Source: Kluyvera sp046569695 (GTDB taxonomy: Bacteria; Pseudomonadota; Gammaproteobacteria; Enterobacterales; Enterobacteriaceae). From it: a stretch of DNA of 64,000 nt. The position numbers and the translations under genes were made by a program. The notes beneath the pieces are model-generated. The model searched no databases. It saw only the letters and a program-made list of their open reading frames with translations, and was not told the origin of the DNA. Numbering within the stretch: the first letter of the stretch is position 1; every line of letters begins with the position of its first letter. The stretch spans positions 1 through 64,000 of the forward strand of contig NZ_JBKHUI010000016.1 of NCBI RefSeq assembly GCF_046569695.1, in the 5' to 3' direction. Positions 1 to 8,577 of this stretch are shown in pieces.

Positions 1-78
1 TCCCTGAATAACCTGACGCCAGAAGAGTACCGGCTGATGGCTGAAAAACCGGAAATCTCAAAAAGTGCGTGGAACTAA
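1..78 (+). CDS. IS3-family transposase OrfB, C-terminal end (partial)
   Basis: The frame starting at base 1 reads the last 25 residues of an IS3-family DDE transposase and stops at 76-78. The tail contains NNLTPEEYR followed by a short Lys-rich end, typical of IS3 OrfB proteins. The rest lies left of the window. It differs from the IS at 26954-28211. The IS end must lie within a few bases after the stop, because integrase homology begins at about base 89. Confidence 0.75.
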   Translation, partial: SLNNLTPEEYRLMAEKPEISKSAWN

Positions 79-670
79 AACAGGTGTGCTTACACTGCCC
101 CCAACCGAACTCCCCCGCTTCCTTACAGTGTTAAACAACGCCTCAGTCCGTATGGAGACACGATTGCTGATTGAATGGCAGTTACTAACTTGGGTTCGTC
201 CTGGTGAGGCTGTTCGCACTAGATGGGCCGATATAGATACTGACAACTCAATGTGGAACATCCCGGCGGAGTTCATGAAAATGAAGAAGCCTCATAAAGT
301 TCCACTAAGTAAAGAAGCTTTGCGAGTCTTGGATTCAATGAAAGCCATCAGCGGGCGTAGAGAGTGGGTTTTCCCCAGTATCAAAGCTCCACTCAATCAC
401 ATGCATGAACAAACAGCCAATGCGGCCATAATCCGTATGGGCTTCGGAGGTGAGCTTGTAGCTCACGGTATGCGATCCATTGCTAGAACGGCTGCAGAGG
501 AGTCTGGCAAGTTTAGAACTGATGTCTTAGAAGCCGCCCTTGCCCACTCGAAGAAAGATGAAATAATTGCAGCCTACAATCGTGCAGAGTATCTCACTGA
601 ACGGGTGGTTCTCATGCAATGGTGGAGTGACTATGTTTCGTCTCAAAAATGCAAAGTTATTGCCGCATAA
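65..670 (+). pseudogene. P4-type tyrosine integrase, 5'-truncated (C-terminal catalytic domain)
   Basis: This frame matches the second half of the intact P4-type integrase at 21245-22432 nearly end to end, from the 'LPPTELP' region on. It keeps the catalytic Arg (WVRPGEA), the HGMR box, the His of the ALAHS segment and the terminal Tyr (AAYNRAEYL). The N-terminal arm-binding and core-binding domains are absent because an IS3-family element abuts it on the left, so the enzyme is almost certainly dead. The last ~65 codons are duplicated at 4415-4627. This is the original integrase of the island that extends to about 21040; its orientation places the island's left attachment site outside the window. 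Confidence 0.85.
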
Positions 671-895
671 CTCTCCCATGATGGGTTAACTATCTTGATT
701 TAGTTAAAGAATTAATAATCACACCATTAACCTATGTGGACTAAGCATAGCCATTTACAAATGGGGACCATGAGTCCACATAACGAAAGCTGTCGGTCAT
801 ATCAGCTAAATAATCACATCTCTTCTCGATTATCATACACCTCGAAGATTTACCAAATTCGCTCTAATCGATGATAAAAGAGTTGAATTTGGTTA

Positions 896-911
896 AAAAT
901 TGATCAATTTT
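896..911. promoter_or_regulatory. 16-bp perfect palindrome upstream of the serine recombinase
   Basis: AAAATTGATCAATTTT is a perfect inverted repeat about 40 bases before the recombinase start, inside an AT-rich 280-bp gap (671-951) that otherwise shows no gene. It is suitably placed for an operator, possibly bound by one of the two ParB-like proteins encoded downstream. No convincing -35/-10 pair was identified. Confidence 0.35.
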
Positions 912-951
912 ATCCTCTACACTGTATTGAATCATCCATGAGGTTTCGTGC

Positions 952-2508
952 ATGGCTAGCGAAAATGATAAAAATCATAAAGTTAGAGTCGCACAGTACT
1001 TGAGGATGTCTACCGACCATCAGCAATATTCTTTACATAATCAGTCCGAATATATCAAAGATTATGCTGAAAAGAACAATATGGAAATCGCTTATACCTA
1101 CGATGATGCAGGTAAGAGCGGAGTCAGTATCGTAGGCCGGCATTCTTTGCAGCAGTTACTTAGTGATGTAGAACAAAAGAAAATAGATATACAGGCTGTA
1201 TTATTTTATGATGTGAGCCGTTTTGGTCGTTTTCAAAACAGTGATGAAGCTGCATATTATTCCTTTCTATTTGAGAGAAACGGTGTAGACCTTATATACT
1301 GTTCTGAACCTATACCCACTAAAGATTTCCCTTTAGAGTCTTCTGTAATACTGAATATAAAAAGATCTAGTGCTGCATATCACAGCAGGAATTTATCTGA
1401 AAAGGTATTTATAGGACAAGTAAATTTAATAAAGCTTGGTTATCATCAAGGCGGCATGGCTGGTTATGGGCTGAGACGTCTTTTAGTTGACGAAAATGGC
1501 ATAGCCAAAGAAATATTGAGTTTCCGCAAAAGAAAGAGTATTCAAACAGATAGAGTAATATTAATTCCGGGACCAAAAAGTGAGATAAAAATTGTAAATA
1601 GAATCTATGATCTCTTTATAGATTATAACGTACCAGAATTCATTATTGCTGAGAGATTAAATGAACAGAATATACCTGCGGAAAATGGAACATTATGGAC
1701 TCGTGCAAAAATACATCAAATCTTGACAAATGAAAAATATATTGGGAACAATATATATAACAAAACCTCATCTAAACTAAAAAGTAGACTTGTAAAAAAC
1801 CCCAAACATGAATGGGTTAGATGTGACAAAGCATATAAACCCATTATTTCAAAGAAAAAATATAATAAAGCTCAAGATATAATTCAGCTCCGATCCATAC
1901 ATTTGACTAATGAAGAGCTTTTAGAAAAGCTAAAACAAAAATTGGAATCTAAGGGAAAACTATCAGGATTTATCATTGATGAAGATGATACAGGCCCTTC
2001 ATCTTCTGTTTACAGAACCCGATTTGGTGGTCTTTTAAGAGCATATACTTTGATTGGTTATAAGCCAGAACATGATTACAGCTATCTCCAAATAAATGAA
2101 GCACTAAGATCATTTTACTCAGGTATAATTGAGGATTTTAAGGGGAGAATATTAAAAAGTAACTGCTATATAGACGAATATAAATATGCCCCAATGCTTT
2201 ACATCAATGATGAGCTTTTAATTTCCGTCCTTATTACTAAATGCATACATATGAAATCAGGTAAACTTAGATGGAAGGTCCGGTTTGATAACTCACAAAA
2301 AGCAGACATAACAATTGTTATACGAATGGATTCACAAAATATTTCGCCTCTTGATTTTTATATCATACCAAAGATAGAAAACGAATATAGTAAAATGTGC
2401 ATGACGGAAACAAACAACATTCGATTAGATCTCTATAGATTTGATAATCTGGATAAACTTCTACAAATTATTACTCGCATGAAAGTGAGGGAACTATATG
2501 CTGCCTGA
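952..2508 (+). CDS. Large serine recombinase (resolvase/invertase family)
   Basis: 518 residues. The N-terminal resolvase domain (about 10-160) has the catalytic serine S20 in 'LRMSTDHQQYS' and the SRFGR motif near residue 90. A 'Recombinase' DNA-binding domain follows (about 190-320, with the helix region before 'NEKYIGNNIYN'), and then a long C-terminal extension. Such enzymes integrate and excise elements at short att sites. The start is ATG 952, preceded by GAGG. The stop overlaps the next gene by 11 bases, so the three cassette genes are translationally coupled. The low GC content contrasts with the chromosome. It is probably the integrase of the cassette lying between the two integrase 3' ends. 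Confidence 0.85.
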   Translation: MASENDKNHKVRVAQYLRMSTDHQQYSLHNQSEYIKDYAEKNNMEIAYTYDDAGKSGVSIVGRHSLQQLLSDVEQKKIDIQAVLFYDVSRFGRFQNSDEAAYYSFLFERNGVDLIYCSEPIPTKDFPLESSVILNIKRSSAAYHSRNLSEKVFIGQVNLIKLGYHQGGMAGYGLRRLLVDENGIAKEILSFRKRKSIQTDRVILIPGPKSEIKIVNRIYDLFIDYNVPEFIIAERLNEQNIPAENGTLWTRAKIHQILTNEKYIGNNIYNKTSSKLKSRLVKNPKHEWVRCDKAYKPIISKKKYNKAQDIIQLRSIHLTNEELLEKLKQKLESKGKLSGFIIDEDDTGPSSSVYRTRFGGLLRAYTLIGYKPEHDYSYLQINEALRSFYSGIIEDFKGRILKSNCYIDEYKYAPMLYINDELLISVLITKCIHMKSGKLRWKVRFDNSQKADITIVIRMDSQNISPLDFYIIPKIENEYSKMCMTETNNIRLDLYRFDNLDKLLQIITRMKVRELYAA

Positions 2509-3394
2509 AACAAATGAATTCCCAATAATTCAAATTGAGATTGCAAAAATAAAATTCCTTAACCCACGGACTAGAAATAAGGTAGTTCATGAAGAAATTA
2601 AGGAAAGCATAAAAAAAAGAGGATTAAGCAAGCCTATAAGCGTAAGAGCGATTGATGAAGACGATTTCAAATATGCTTTAATTTGTGGTCAAGGGAGAAT
2701 AGAGGCTCTCGTTGCATTAGGTGAAACCATTATTCCAGCAATTATAAGAGATGTATCAGAAGAAGATGCTTACGTTATGAGTTTGGTTGAAAACATTGCA
2801 AGGAGGAGACCACGTTCCAATGAGTTATTACAGGTAATAAAAGATATGAAACACAGAGGACTTTCAGACTCCGAAATAAGTGAGATTACTGGGTATTCAT
2901 CGAACTGGGTGAGCAGTATAAATATGCTTCTTGATAAGGGAGAGCATAAACTTCTCTCTGCAGTCGAACGGGGGAATTTGCCTCTGTATCTCGCAGTGCA
3001 ATTTGCAAGATGTGAAACTGAAGAAGCACAAGATATTCTTACCGAAGCATATGATAAAAAATTAATAAAAAGCCGAGACATTATAAAGATAAAACACATT
3101 CTAAATCAGAGAACAATTGGGAATAAAGGTGCAAAAGCAGCCGGGTTTTATTATCACAAACCATCAAAAAGAATGACTGCTGAGGAGTTAATTGAGCTTT
3201 ATGAAAATAGTATCGCTGAACATAAATCTGTTTATAACAACTCTAAATTTATAAAAACTAATTTGCTGATTGTAAATGAGATATTTAACATCATAATGAT
3301 GAATAAAAGCTTTCAAAATATACTTGAACAAGAGAATCTTTCAGAACTGCCATCTCAGATCCTAAATCCAATAAACAAAGAGGCATCAAAATGA
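2498..3394 (+). CDS. ParB/Spo0J-like nuclease-fold (CTPase) protein
   Basis: 298 residues. The N-terminal ParB domain (about 10-105) has the GxGRxEA box (CGQGRIEA, 63-70) and the ENIARR box (99-103), the nucleotide-binding signatures of ParB CTP switches. A helix-turn-helix region follows (about 118-145, 'LSDSEISEITGYSSNW'). It overlaps the recombinase gene upstream and the second ParB-like gene downstream (ATGA overlap). No ParA ATPase is present, so ordinary plasmid partition is unlikely. A role in regulating or assembling recombination complexes, or in cassette maintenance, is inference. Confidence 0.8.
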   Translation: MLPETNEFPIIQIEIAKIKFLNPRTRNKVVHEEIKESIKKRGLSKPISVRAIDEDDFKYALICGQGRIEALVALGETIIPAIIRDVSEEDAYVMSLVENIARRRPRSNELLQVIKDMKHRGLSDSEISEITGYSSNWVSSINMLLDKGEHKLLSAVERGNLPLYLAVQFARCETEEAQDILTEAYDKKLIKSRDIIKIKHILNQRTIGNKGAKAAGFYYHKPSKRMTAEELIELYENSIAEHKSVYNNSKFIKTNLLIVNEIFNIIMMNKSFQNILEQENLSELPSQILNPINKEASK

Positions 3395-4287
3395 TTCAGA
3401 TACGTTTTGGCGACAACTTTATTTATTTAGAAACAAACAAGTTAGTTCCCTCTAAGGAATTGTTAGAAAATGTAAAGCTAAGTCATAAATATCATCAAAT
3501 AGTTACCTCTATTGAAAGCTTAGGTATTATTGAACCAATAATAGTGTTCTATGACAAAGATAAAGATGCCATTAAGATACTCGATGGCCATTTGAGGGTT
3601 GAGGCTTTAAAAGACTTAGGCATAGAAAAAGCTCCATGTATACTTTCGAGCATAGATGATGCGTTCACTCCTAACAAACAAGTCAATCATATAAATGTAG
3701 TTGAAGAACATAGAATGATAATCAAGTCCTTAGCAAAAGTTTCAATTGAAAAACTTAGTGCTGCTTTGGGAATATCTATTGATGCTATAAAAGATAAAGC
3801 TAATGTGATGAACGGTATAGATCCAAGTGTAATTGCGAAACTTTCTGATAAACCTATACCTAAGGCTACATTTGATGTTTTGAGGAAAATGAAGCCAATT
3901 CGTCAAATTGAAGCTGTCGGTACAATGATTAATTTTGATAATTATAGTAAAAAATTTGCAATGAGCATCTTGGATGCTACACCGGCATCGATGATAGTAA
4001 ATAAAGGGAAAAACACTTCCTATAAAAAGGACATAAAAAAAACCATACTTCGTCTGGAACAGGAAATGGCAACAACTTCGGAAGAAACAAAAAAGCTTCA
4101 AACCGAGTATGGTTCAGATATGTTGAAATTCGTGATAATCCAGTCATATATTAATAAATTACTTGGTAACTCTAAAGTTCTTCATTGGTTCTTGGAAAAC
4201 GAAGTTGATTATCTTAATGAGTTAAAAAGAATTTCGAAAATAAATTCTTTAGATGATAAGACTCTTGCTGAAAACAGCCAGTCATAG
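3391..4287 (+). CDS. ParB-like protein with RepB-type C-terminal region
   Basis: 298 residues. The N-terminal ParB fold has a DGHLRVEA box (65-72). Instead of the ENxxR motif it has 'VEEHRMIIKSL' (about 104-114), followed by an HTH-like segment ('IEKLSAALGISIDAIKDKA') and a helical C-terminus resembling plasmid-partition RepB proteins. It overlaps the upstream ParB-like gene by 4 bases and is the last gene of the cassette. Two different ParB-like proteins behind one serine recombinase is a recurring but, to my knowledge, functionally uncharacterised arrangement. Confidence 0.75.
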   Translation: MIQIRFGDNFIYLETNKLVPSKELLENVKLSHKYHQIVTSIESLGIIEPIIVFYDKDKDAIKILDGHLRVEALKDLGIEKAPCILSSIDDAFTPNKQVNHINVVEEHRMIIKSLAKVSIEKLSAALGISIDAIKDKANVMNGIDPSVIAKLSDKPIPKATFDVLRKMKPIRQIEAVGTMINFDNYSKKFAMSILDATPASMIVNKGKNTSYKKDIKKTILRLEQEMATTSEETKKLQTEYGSDMLKFVIIQSYINKLLGNSKVLHWFLENEVDYLNELKRISKINSLDDKTLAENSQS

Positions 4288-4400
4288 GTATGGTTTTATA
4301 TATCCGAAATAAACCAAGAAGTATACTTACACAACCATAATGGCTTCTCTTAGATATTAGCATAAGTAGGCAGTATAAGCCGTAATCATTCAAACAATTT

Positions 4401-4408
4401 AAGGAGGT
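4401..4408 (+). promoter_or_regulatory. Strong ribosome-binding site in front of a displaced integrase fragment
   Basis: AAGGAGGT is nearly full-length complementarity to the 16S rRNA tail, 6 bases before ATG 4415. It lies just outside the region homologous to integrase, so it belongs to the cassette's right end. Translation would therefore start exactly at the junction and read the orphaned integrase 3' end in frame. Confidence 0.6.
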
Positions 4409-4414
4409 GAACTT

Positions 4415-4627
4415 ATGGTTAACAGAATGAGATCTATTGCGAGAACGGCGACAGACGAATCTGGTAAGTCCAGGACTGGTGTCTTAGAAGCGGCCCTTGC
4501 CCACTCAAAGAAAGATGAAATAATTGCAGCTTACAATCGCCCGGAATATCTGGCAGAACGAGTGATTCTCATGCAGTGGTGGAGTGATTATGTGCAAGCT
4601 CAAAGGCTAAAAGCTATTGCAGCCTAA
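4415..4627 (+). pseudogene. Second copy of the P4-type integrase 3' end
   Basis: This 70-codon frame starts with four extra codons and then matches the last ~65 residues of the fragment at 65-670 closely ('MRSIARTA', 'GVLEAALAHSKKDEIIAAYNR', 'VILMQWWSDYV'). Only the HxxR arginine, the His and the catalytic Tyr region remain. It looks like the original integrase terminus displaced when the serine-recombinase cassette integrated. The very strong Shine-Dalgarno sequence means a small peptide could still be made. Whether that peptide does anything is unknown. Confidence 0.75.
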
Positions 4628-4757
4628 TTACGCAAAAATAATAGCAAAGGCCGGACTCGAACATCGCAACAATCCTTTTGATCTTTAGTAATTAATGCGA
4701 CCCACATTGTCGATGATACTATCAGTCCCGACTGGTGATAATCGAACAAAGAGTATA

Positions 4758-5795
4758 TTAATTTTGTTTACTTACACTAACTTCGACTTTATCTATATCA
4801 TAAATACTTACATTTCCTCCAGTCGCATTTAACGGCTCAAAAAGAGCTAGATTGATTCCTTCACTTACAGAACTACTATAAAGTACTCCATGAAAGCCAG
4901 TTTTCTTAATAAATTCGCATATATATTGGCTTGGAATATAATCAAGGGCTGCACTTTTAGGTAATACAGGTCTTGTTAGTTCATAACCAAGTCGTTCAAG
5001 AAAAGGTATATCTGCAAGCATTTTACCCATTTCACCTGGATCAGTTAATAAAAATGGTGAAACGGTTTCGCGAGGGTTTCTTAGGTCTATTAGAGTCAGG
5101 TTATCTTTTAGCGTAAACTCTGCGACACAAGCTCTGTCACCTGTATGAGGTCGAATTTCAGACAAAGCTGTATCTGGTTTAGATCCAAGATATAAATAAG
5201 GTATACCAGTAGGATTTGCTCTCCCATGACTAACTAATCTCTTGGGGGGAGCCCCCATTTTGTCTATCGTAAAAGCAGCATCATCTGCATAAATACGGGC
5301 TCGATACCATGTTTTAGAAAAATCATCTAAAGCAAGGAAACTTAATAACTCGCCAAGCCTATCTGTATCAAGTGATTTATTGAGAAAATATCTATTTTCA
5401 TACATGAGTTCCTGACAAAGATGATCCCATAATGCGAGAGATTCACTCTTATAATCATCAGAAAGTACGAAGGTTTTTCTAACAATATTTCCATCATCAA
5501 GTATATCACCTAATAACTCTTTGGCATGAGCCTCATCTAAAAGAGGATGTGAAAATAGCTTCCAATCCTCTTTCAAATGTGCAACTAGACTCTTACCATC
5601 CTGATGATTTTCGTAGATGTTTATCAATGAACTAAAGTGATCAAATAAAGCATGAGGCTCAATAATCTCAATACCTTTGGTACCACAATACGAACAATCG
5701 CCAAAATCTGGGGAAAGTGAAGGTATGATATTTTTCTTTAAACCATTATCCCCAAAACAGCTCGCACAGCAGTACTTGATCATATTATTTACCAT
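4758..5795 (-). CDS. HEPN/RES N-terminal plus RES-domain protein (putative NAD+-consuming toxin)
   Basis: 345 residues. The N-terminus has two CxxC pairs (C10/C13 and C34/C37), likely a zinc ribbon. A helical stretch (about 45-150) resembles the HEPN/RES N-terminal domain. The RES domain spans about 160-315 with 'YRARI' (R165), 'NPTGIPYLYLG', 'ALSEIRP' (E213) and a late Ser cluster (307-309), matching the Arg-Glu-Ser triad. Characterised RES toxins degrade NAD+, and usually a small Xre/MbcA antitoxin gene lies upstream; none is present here. The gene is last in a three-gene operon and overlaps sce7725 by 11 bases. An alternative start is ATG 5783. Toxicity is inferred from the family only. 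Confidence 0.8.
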   Translation of the reverse strand: MVNNMIKYCCASCFGDNGLKKNIIPSLSPDFGDCSYCGTKGIEIIEPHALFDHFSSLINIYENHQDGKSLVAHLKEDWKLFSHPLLDEAHAKELLGDILDDGNIVRKTFVLSDDYKSESLALWDHLCQELMYENRYFLNKSLDTDRLGELLSFLALDDFSKTWYRARIYADDAAFTIDKMGAPPKRLVSHGRANPTGIPYLYLGSKPDTALSEIRPHTGDRACVAEFTLKDNLTLIDLRNPRETVSPFLLTDPGEMGKMLADIPFLERLGYELTRPVLPKSAALDYIPSQYICEFIKKTGFHGVLYSSSVSEGINLALFEPLNATGGNVSIYDIDKVEVSVSKQN

Positions 5796-6717
5796 CCATG
5801 AAATCGGCTAGGGTTTCTATATGGTGAATCATAGACAATTTTTTAACTGTGCCCAAACCAGGGAAGTGGCTTGGATTATATAATCGTCTAAATTCTTTGA
5901 TAGCCGACGTTTCAAGCAACATGGATTTGCCTGTATTTAAAGCAGCCATTAATTTATCAAGGGACTGTGCGAACTTACCTGCTGGGTCTGTCGGTGTATC
6001 ACGTGTTGTCGAAACAAAATGATAGATGTACATTTCATCTTCATGCTTCGTATTAATGTAAGTTAGATGAATAGCAACAGCATACGCAGGGCCACCGGAC
6101 TCACTAAATTCATCACCAACAATTAAGAAATCACCAAAACCATTCATACCCTCTTCTTCATAGTTAAGATGAAGATCTGAAAAGAACTCAGAATCGGGAT
6201 GATCAGCATTTCGTCTTTTTTCAAAGCCATCTTTAATTAAAACTCTTACTGAACCCGCAAAATGTTTTCGATAAGCTTTAGAACAATAGTTTGAAATAAA
6301 TACATGTTTGTATCCATCCCCAAATCTTTCATGTAAAGCTTTTGGCTCATCAAACCCAGCATGGATAAAGGTGACTTCATGAACGAGATCTGAATGAAGG
6401 AGATTATCAACCTTAGCAATAGTCATACTCTTATCAAGAAGTATTCCTACAGAAATATTTTTATAATTACTAAATTCATTTTTTAATAATTGAGCTATAC
6501 TTTGTCCATCCGAAGAGTGATCACCACATGCCGGATTAATGATGACAATAGCCTTACCATTATTTTCTTTTATTGTTTTCAGTGTTCGCTCAAGACCATT
6601 GAGAGCCTCTCTCACAGGCTCTATAATTGGAGTAAAACCTGCCTCAGCCATTACATTAGCAGTGTCTCTAATAGCTAACAGTTCAAATTGTTTCCCACGA
6701 AAATAAGGGTAATACAT
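5785..6717 (-). CDS. sce7725-family protein (Beta-protein fold)
   Basis: 310 residues beginning 'MYYPYFRGKQFELLAIR', which with 'FTPIIEPVRE' marks the sce7725 family, related to phage-type Beta proteins (TIM-barrel-like). Biochemical activity is unknown. It sits 6 bases after sce7726 and overlaps the RES gene, so all three are co-transcribed from the right. The sce7725/sce7726 pair co-occurs in many genomes without an assigned function. The RES gene downstream suggests a three-part system in which this protein could sense or restrain the effector. That is inference. Confidence 0.8.
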   Translation of the reverse strand: MYYPYFRGKQFELLAIRDTANVMAEAGFTPIIEPVREALNGLERTLKTIKENNGKAIVIINPACGDHSSDGQSIAQLLKNEFSNYKNISVGILLDKSMTIAKVDNLLHSDLVHEVTFIHAGFDEPKALHERFGDGYKHVFISNYCSKAYRKHFAGSVRVLIKDGFEKRRNADHPDSEFFSDLHLNYEEEGMNGFGDFLIVGDEFSESGGPAYAVAIHLTYINTKHEDEMYIYHFVSTTRDTPTDPAGKFAQSLDKLMAALNTGKSMLLETSAIKEFRRLYNPSHFPGLGTVKKLSMIHHIETLADFMDGK

Positions 6718-6723
6718 AGTTTG

Positions 6724-7626
6724 TTACTCCCATAACAATGCCTCATCAAGAGGAAGCTGCATAGTATTGATTAATCGCTCATGATCCTTAGAGCGAAGCT
6801 GAATAGAAAGTGCCGCTGGTTGTAAAGACTTTGGTAAGTTAAGAATCAACTCTCTTAAAGAAAGTAAACTTCTGCTTTCCTTTAAAGTTTTTAGCATTAA
6901 ATTATATACAGGAACAGGAGGTAGGCCACTAAATTCTTCTTTTAAGAAACCATGCATTTGGGTATTCGGTAAGTCGGGGATTTTTATACCTAACTCGGAA
7001 GCAATAATTTTCGCTTCATTAATTCTTAATGACTCAAAGATTGTTACAGGGCATAAAAAGTCTAAGACTTCTTCAGCTTCTCTTATAGTAGAAATTCGAT
7101 TCCATCGGGTTAAACTCAATACCCCAATGGTAGATTCAGTTGTTTTCAGCACATCATCTATATGTTCTGAACCTGCTATTACATAGATTTTCCCAAATGC
7201 TTTACGGTAGTTTGTTATTTGGTTATGTAGACGGCTTAAGGAATCCCTTTCGGATTTTATTTCGTAAACCGTTCCAGTTCCGTTCAGAATGATGAGATCA
7301 GCTTTGCAAGAGCCGATTCTGAATTCATTAAGCATACAGGCTGTTCTTAATGAATGTTTCCCAAGCAAAAGATTGTGTGTAAGTGCAGAACGATAAACAT
7401 ACTCATTTCGCAAACCTGTTTGTCTGAGTAAGGCAAATGCCTCATTGAAGGCTTCACCAACGGTAATCCCAAGTGTATCTGCATGGTCGAAAAGCTCGGT
7501 CTCTCGGAGAGAGCGAGCAAACATAGGAGACTGTCCTTTTTTCGCTATCTCACTAAAGACGGAAGCGGAAAAAAGTCTACTTAAAGCAGTCAATTGAAAA
7601 GAGTTAAGATCGTTACTTCTCATCAT
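6724..7626 (-). CDS. sce7726-family protein with PD-(D/E)xK nuclease signature
   Basis: 300 residues. The central part carries an ordered nuclease-like motif set: E101, D110 (KADLIIL), E122-x-K124 (VYEIKSE) and Q136...Y140 (HNQITNY), the pattern of PD-(D/E)xK phosphodiesterases. The N-terminal helices and C-terminal third have no recognised domain. It is the first gene of the sce7726-sce7725-RES operon. ATG ATG at 7626 is the likely start, but no strong Shine-Dalgarno sequence precedes it. AT-rich composition and location in the island indicate acquisition. Nuclease activity is predicted from motifs only. Confidence 0.8.
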   Translation of the reverse strand: MMRSNDLNSFQLTALSRLFSASVFSEIAKKGQSPMFARSLRETELFDHADTLGITVGEAFNEAFALLRQTGLRNEYVYRSALTHNLLLGKHSLRTACMLNEFRIGSCKADLIILNGTGTVYEIKSERDSLSRLHNQITNYRKAFGKIYVIAGSEHIDDVLKTTESTIGVLSLTRWNRISTIREAEEVLDFLCPVTIFESLRINEAKIIASELGIKIPDLPNTQMHGFLKEEFSGLPPVPVYNLMLKTLKESRSLLSLRELILNLPKSLQPAALSIQLRSKDHERLINTMQLPLDEALLWE

Positions 7627-8165
7627 GGTGAATCACATAGTCCATCGTTCAGGATCTTGTTGGTTACTGTCAAAATCCTTAGCAAAACCCACATAAAAGT
7701 CGTTCATCAGTGTAGGAAAGCTATAAAAAAATCTCCACCTTAGGTTACCAAACAAGCAGTGTCCTGCATAGAAAAGTCGATAGCCTAACTGTATGCACCA
7801 ATTCTAGTAGTCTGCAATAATTTTGTTTGTGAGATCTAACACAATCTATTGATCACAAACGATAAAAAACACTGAAAGAGGCGATTTTATGACTGCATAC
7901 GATTATGACTGCATACTATAATGTTTACTTTAACATGAGGTAAAACACGAATTTTGGTGGCAGACATAGTATATTTTATCAAAAGTAGTTATACTTTTAA
8001 TGGATAATAATTAATTTTATATGCGTTAAAGTTATATAAATCTCAACTACTGGATACTATCTTCCCCTTGGTCAACATGAAGGTTTGTCATATCATTGTA
8101 AAAAAAAATGACCTCAATGAACTATTGTGGTATATAAAAAAATAATCATTATTGAGGATAGAATT
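7627..8165. other. Gene-free AT-rich stretch with a 14-bp tandem direct repeat
   Basis: No gene of reasonable size was seen. TTATGACTGCATAC occurs at 7887-7900 and again at 7903-7916, directly followed by TATAAT (7917-7922). The first copy begins a 10-codon frame after an AGAGG-like RBS, perhaps a relic of a gene start. This region must hold the promoter of the minus-strand sce7726 operon and of the plus-strand gene at 8166. Confidence 0.4.
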
Positions 8166-8573
8166 ATGTATTCATTAGTTATAGCTGAAATCTTCATTTA
8201 TAAAGATTCAACGATTTCTGATACAACAGCATATGAAAATATTTATATTACTTTTAACCCTGATAGTGGTACTAATTTTCAGTCACACGCTTCTATCAGT
8301 GATGCTCAAAAATATATTGTTGGTGAAAAGGCGAAAGAAACCCAAAAAAAACAAACTGAAAAAAGTGATGTTTTAAAATTTAAGTATGACATATTTGTTA
8401 AAGACACAATCAGTCTAAACGAAAATACATCAATTTTTTTAGCAGAATACGATAAAAATCATAATACGCATTCTCTTTCTAAAACATTATTTACCATTGC
8501 AGAAAAACACTTTTTAAATAATGAATTTAAAAATAATGGTAGCAATACCTTAGCGAAGAAGCGTAAGCCATAA
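8166..8573 (+). CDS. Hypothetical protein
   Basis: 135 residues from ATG 8166, chosen because GAGGA lies 7 bases upstream; an upstream start at 8127 lacks a ribosome-binding site. The protein is rich in Lys, Asn and Ile, without a signal peptide or obvious membrane segment. It begins 'MYSLVIAEIFIYKDS' and ends in a basic tail (KKRKP). No family was recognised. It is convergent with the minus-strand gene at 8578 with 4 bases between them. Strongly AT-rich, as expected of island cargo. Confidence 0.5.
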   Translation: MYSLVIAEIFIYKDSTISDTTAYENIYITFNPDSGTNFQSHASISDAQKYIVGEKAKETQKKQTEKSDVLKFKYDIFVKDTISLNENTSIFLAEYDKNHNTHSLSKTLFTIAEKHFLNNEFKNNGSNTLAKKRKP

Positions 8574-8577
8574 AACA

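Larger units (their letters stand above)
476..4430 (+). mobile_element. Serine-recombinase/ParB cassette inserted in the integrase 3' end
   Basis: Integrase homology occurs on both sides of this cassette and both copies start at the same codon. On the left the gene runs through the HxxR box into ATGCGATCCATTGC. On the right, homology begins abruptly at ATGAGATCTATTGC (about 4427) with unrelated sequence before it. The simplest reading is integration at the integrase HxxR codon: the cassette brought its own substitute 3' end (about 476-670) and displaced the old one to the right. Between the two copies lie a large serine recombinase and two ParB-like genes. Ends are approximate, because the exact crossover cannot be fixed from one sequence. 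Confidence 0.55.
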
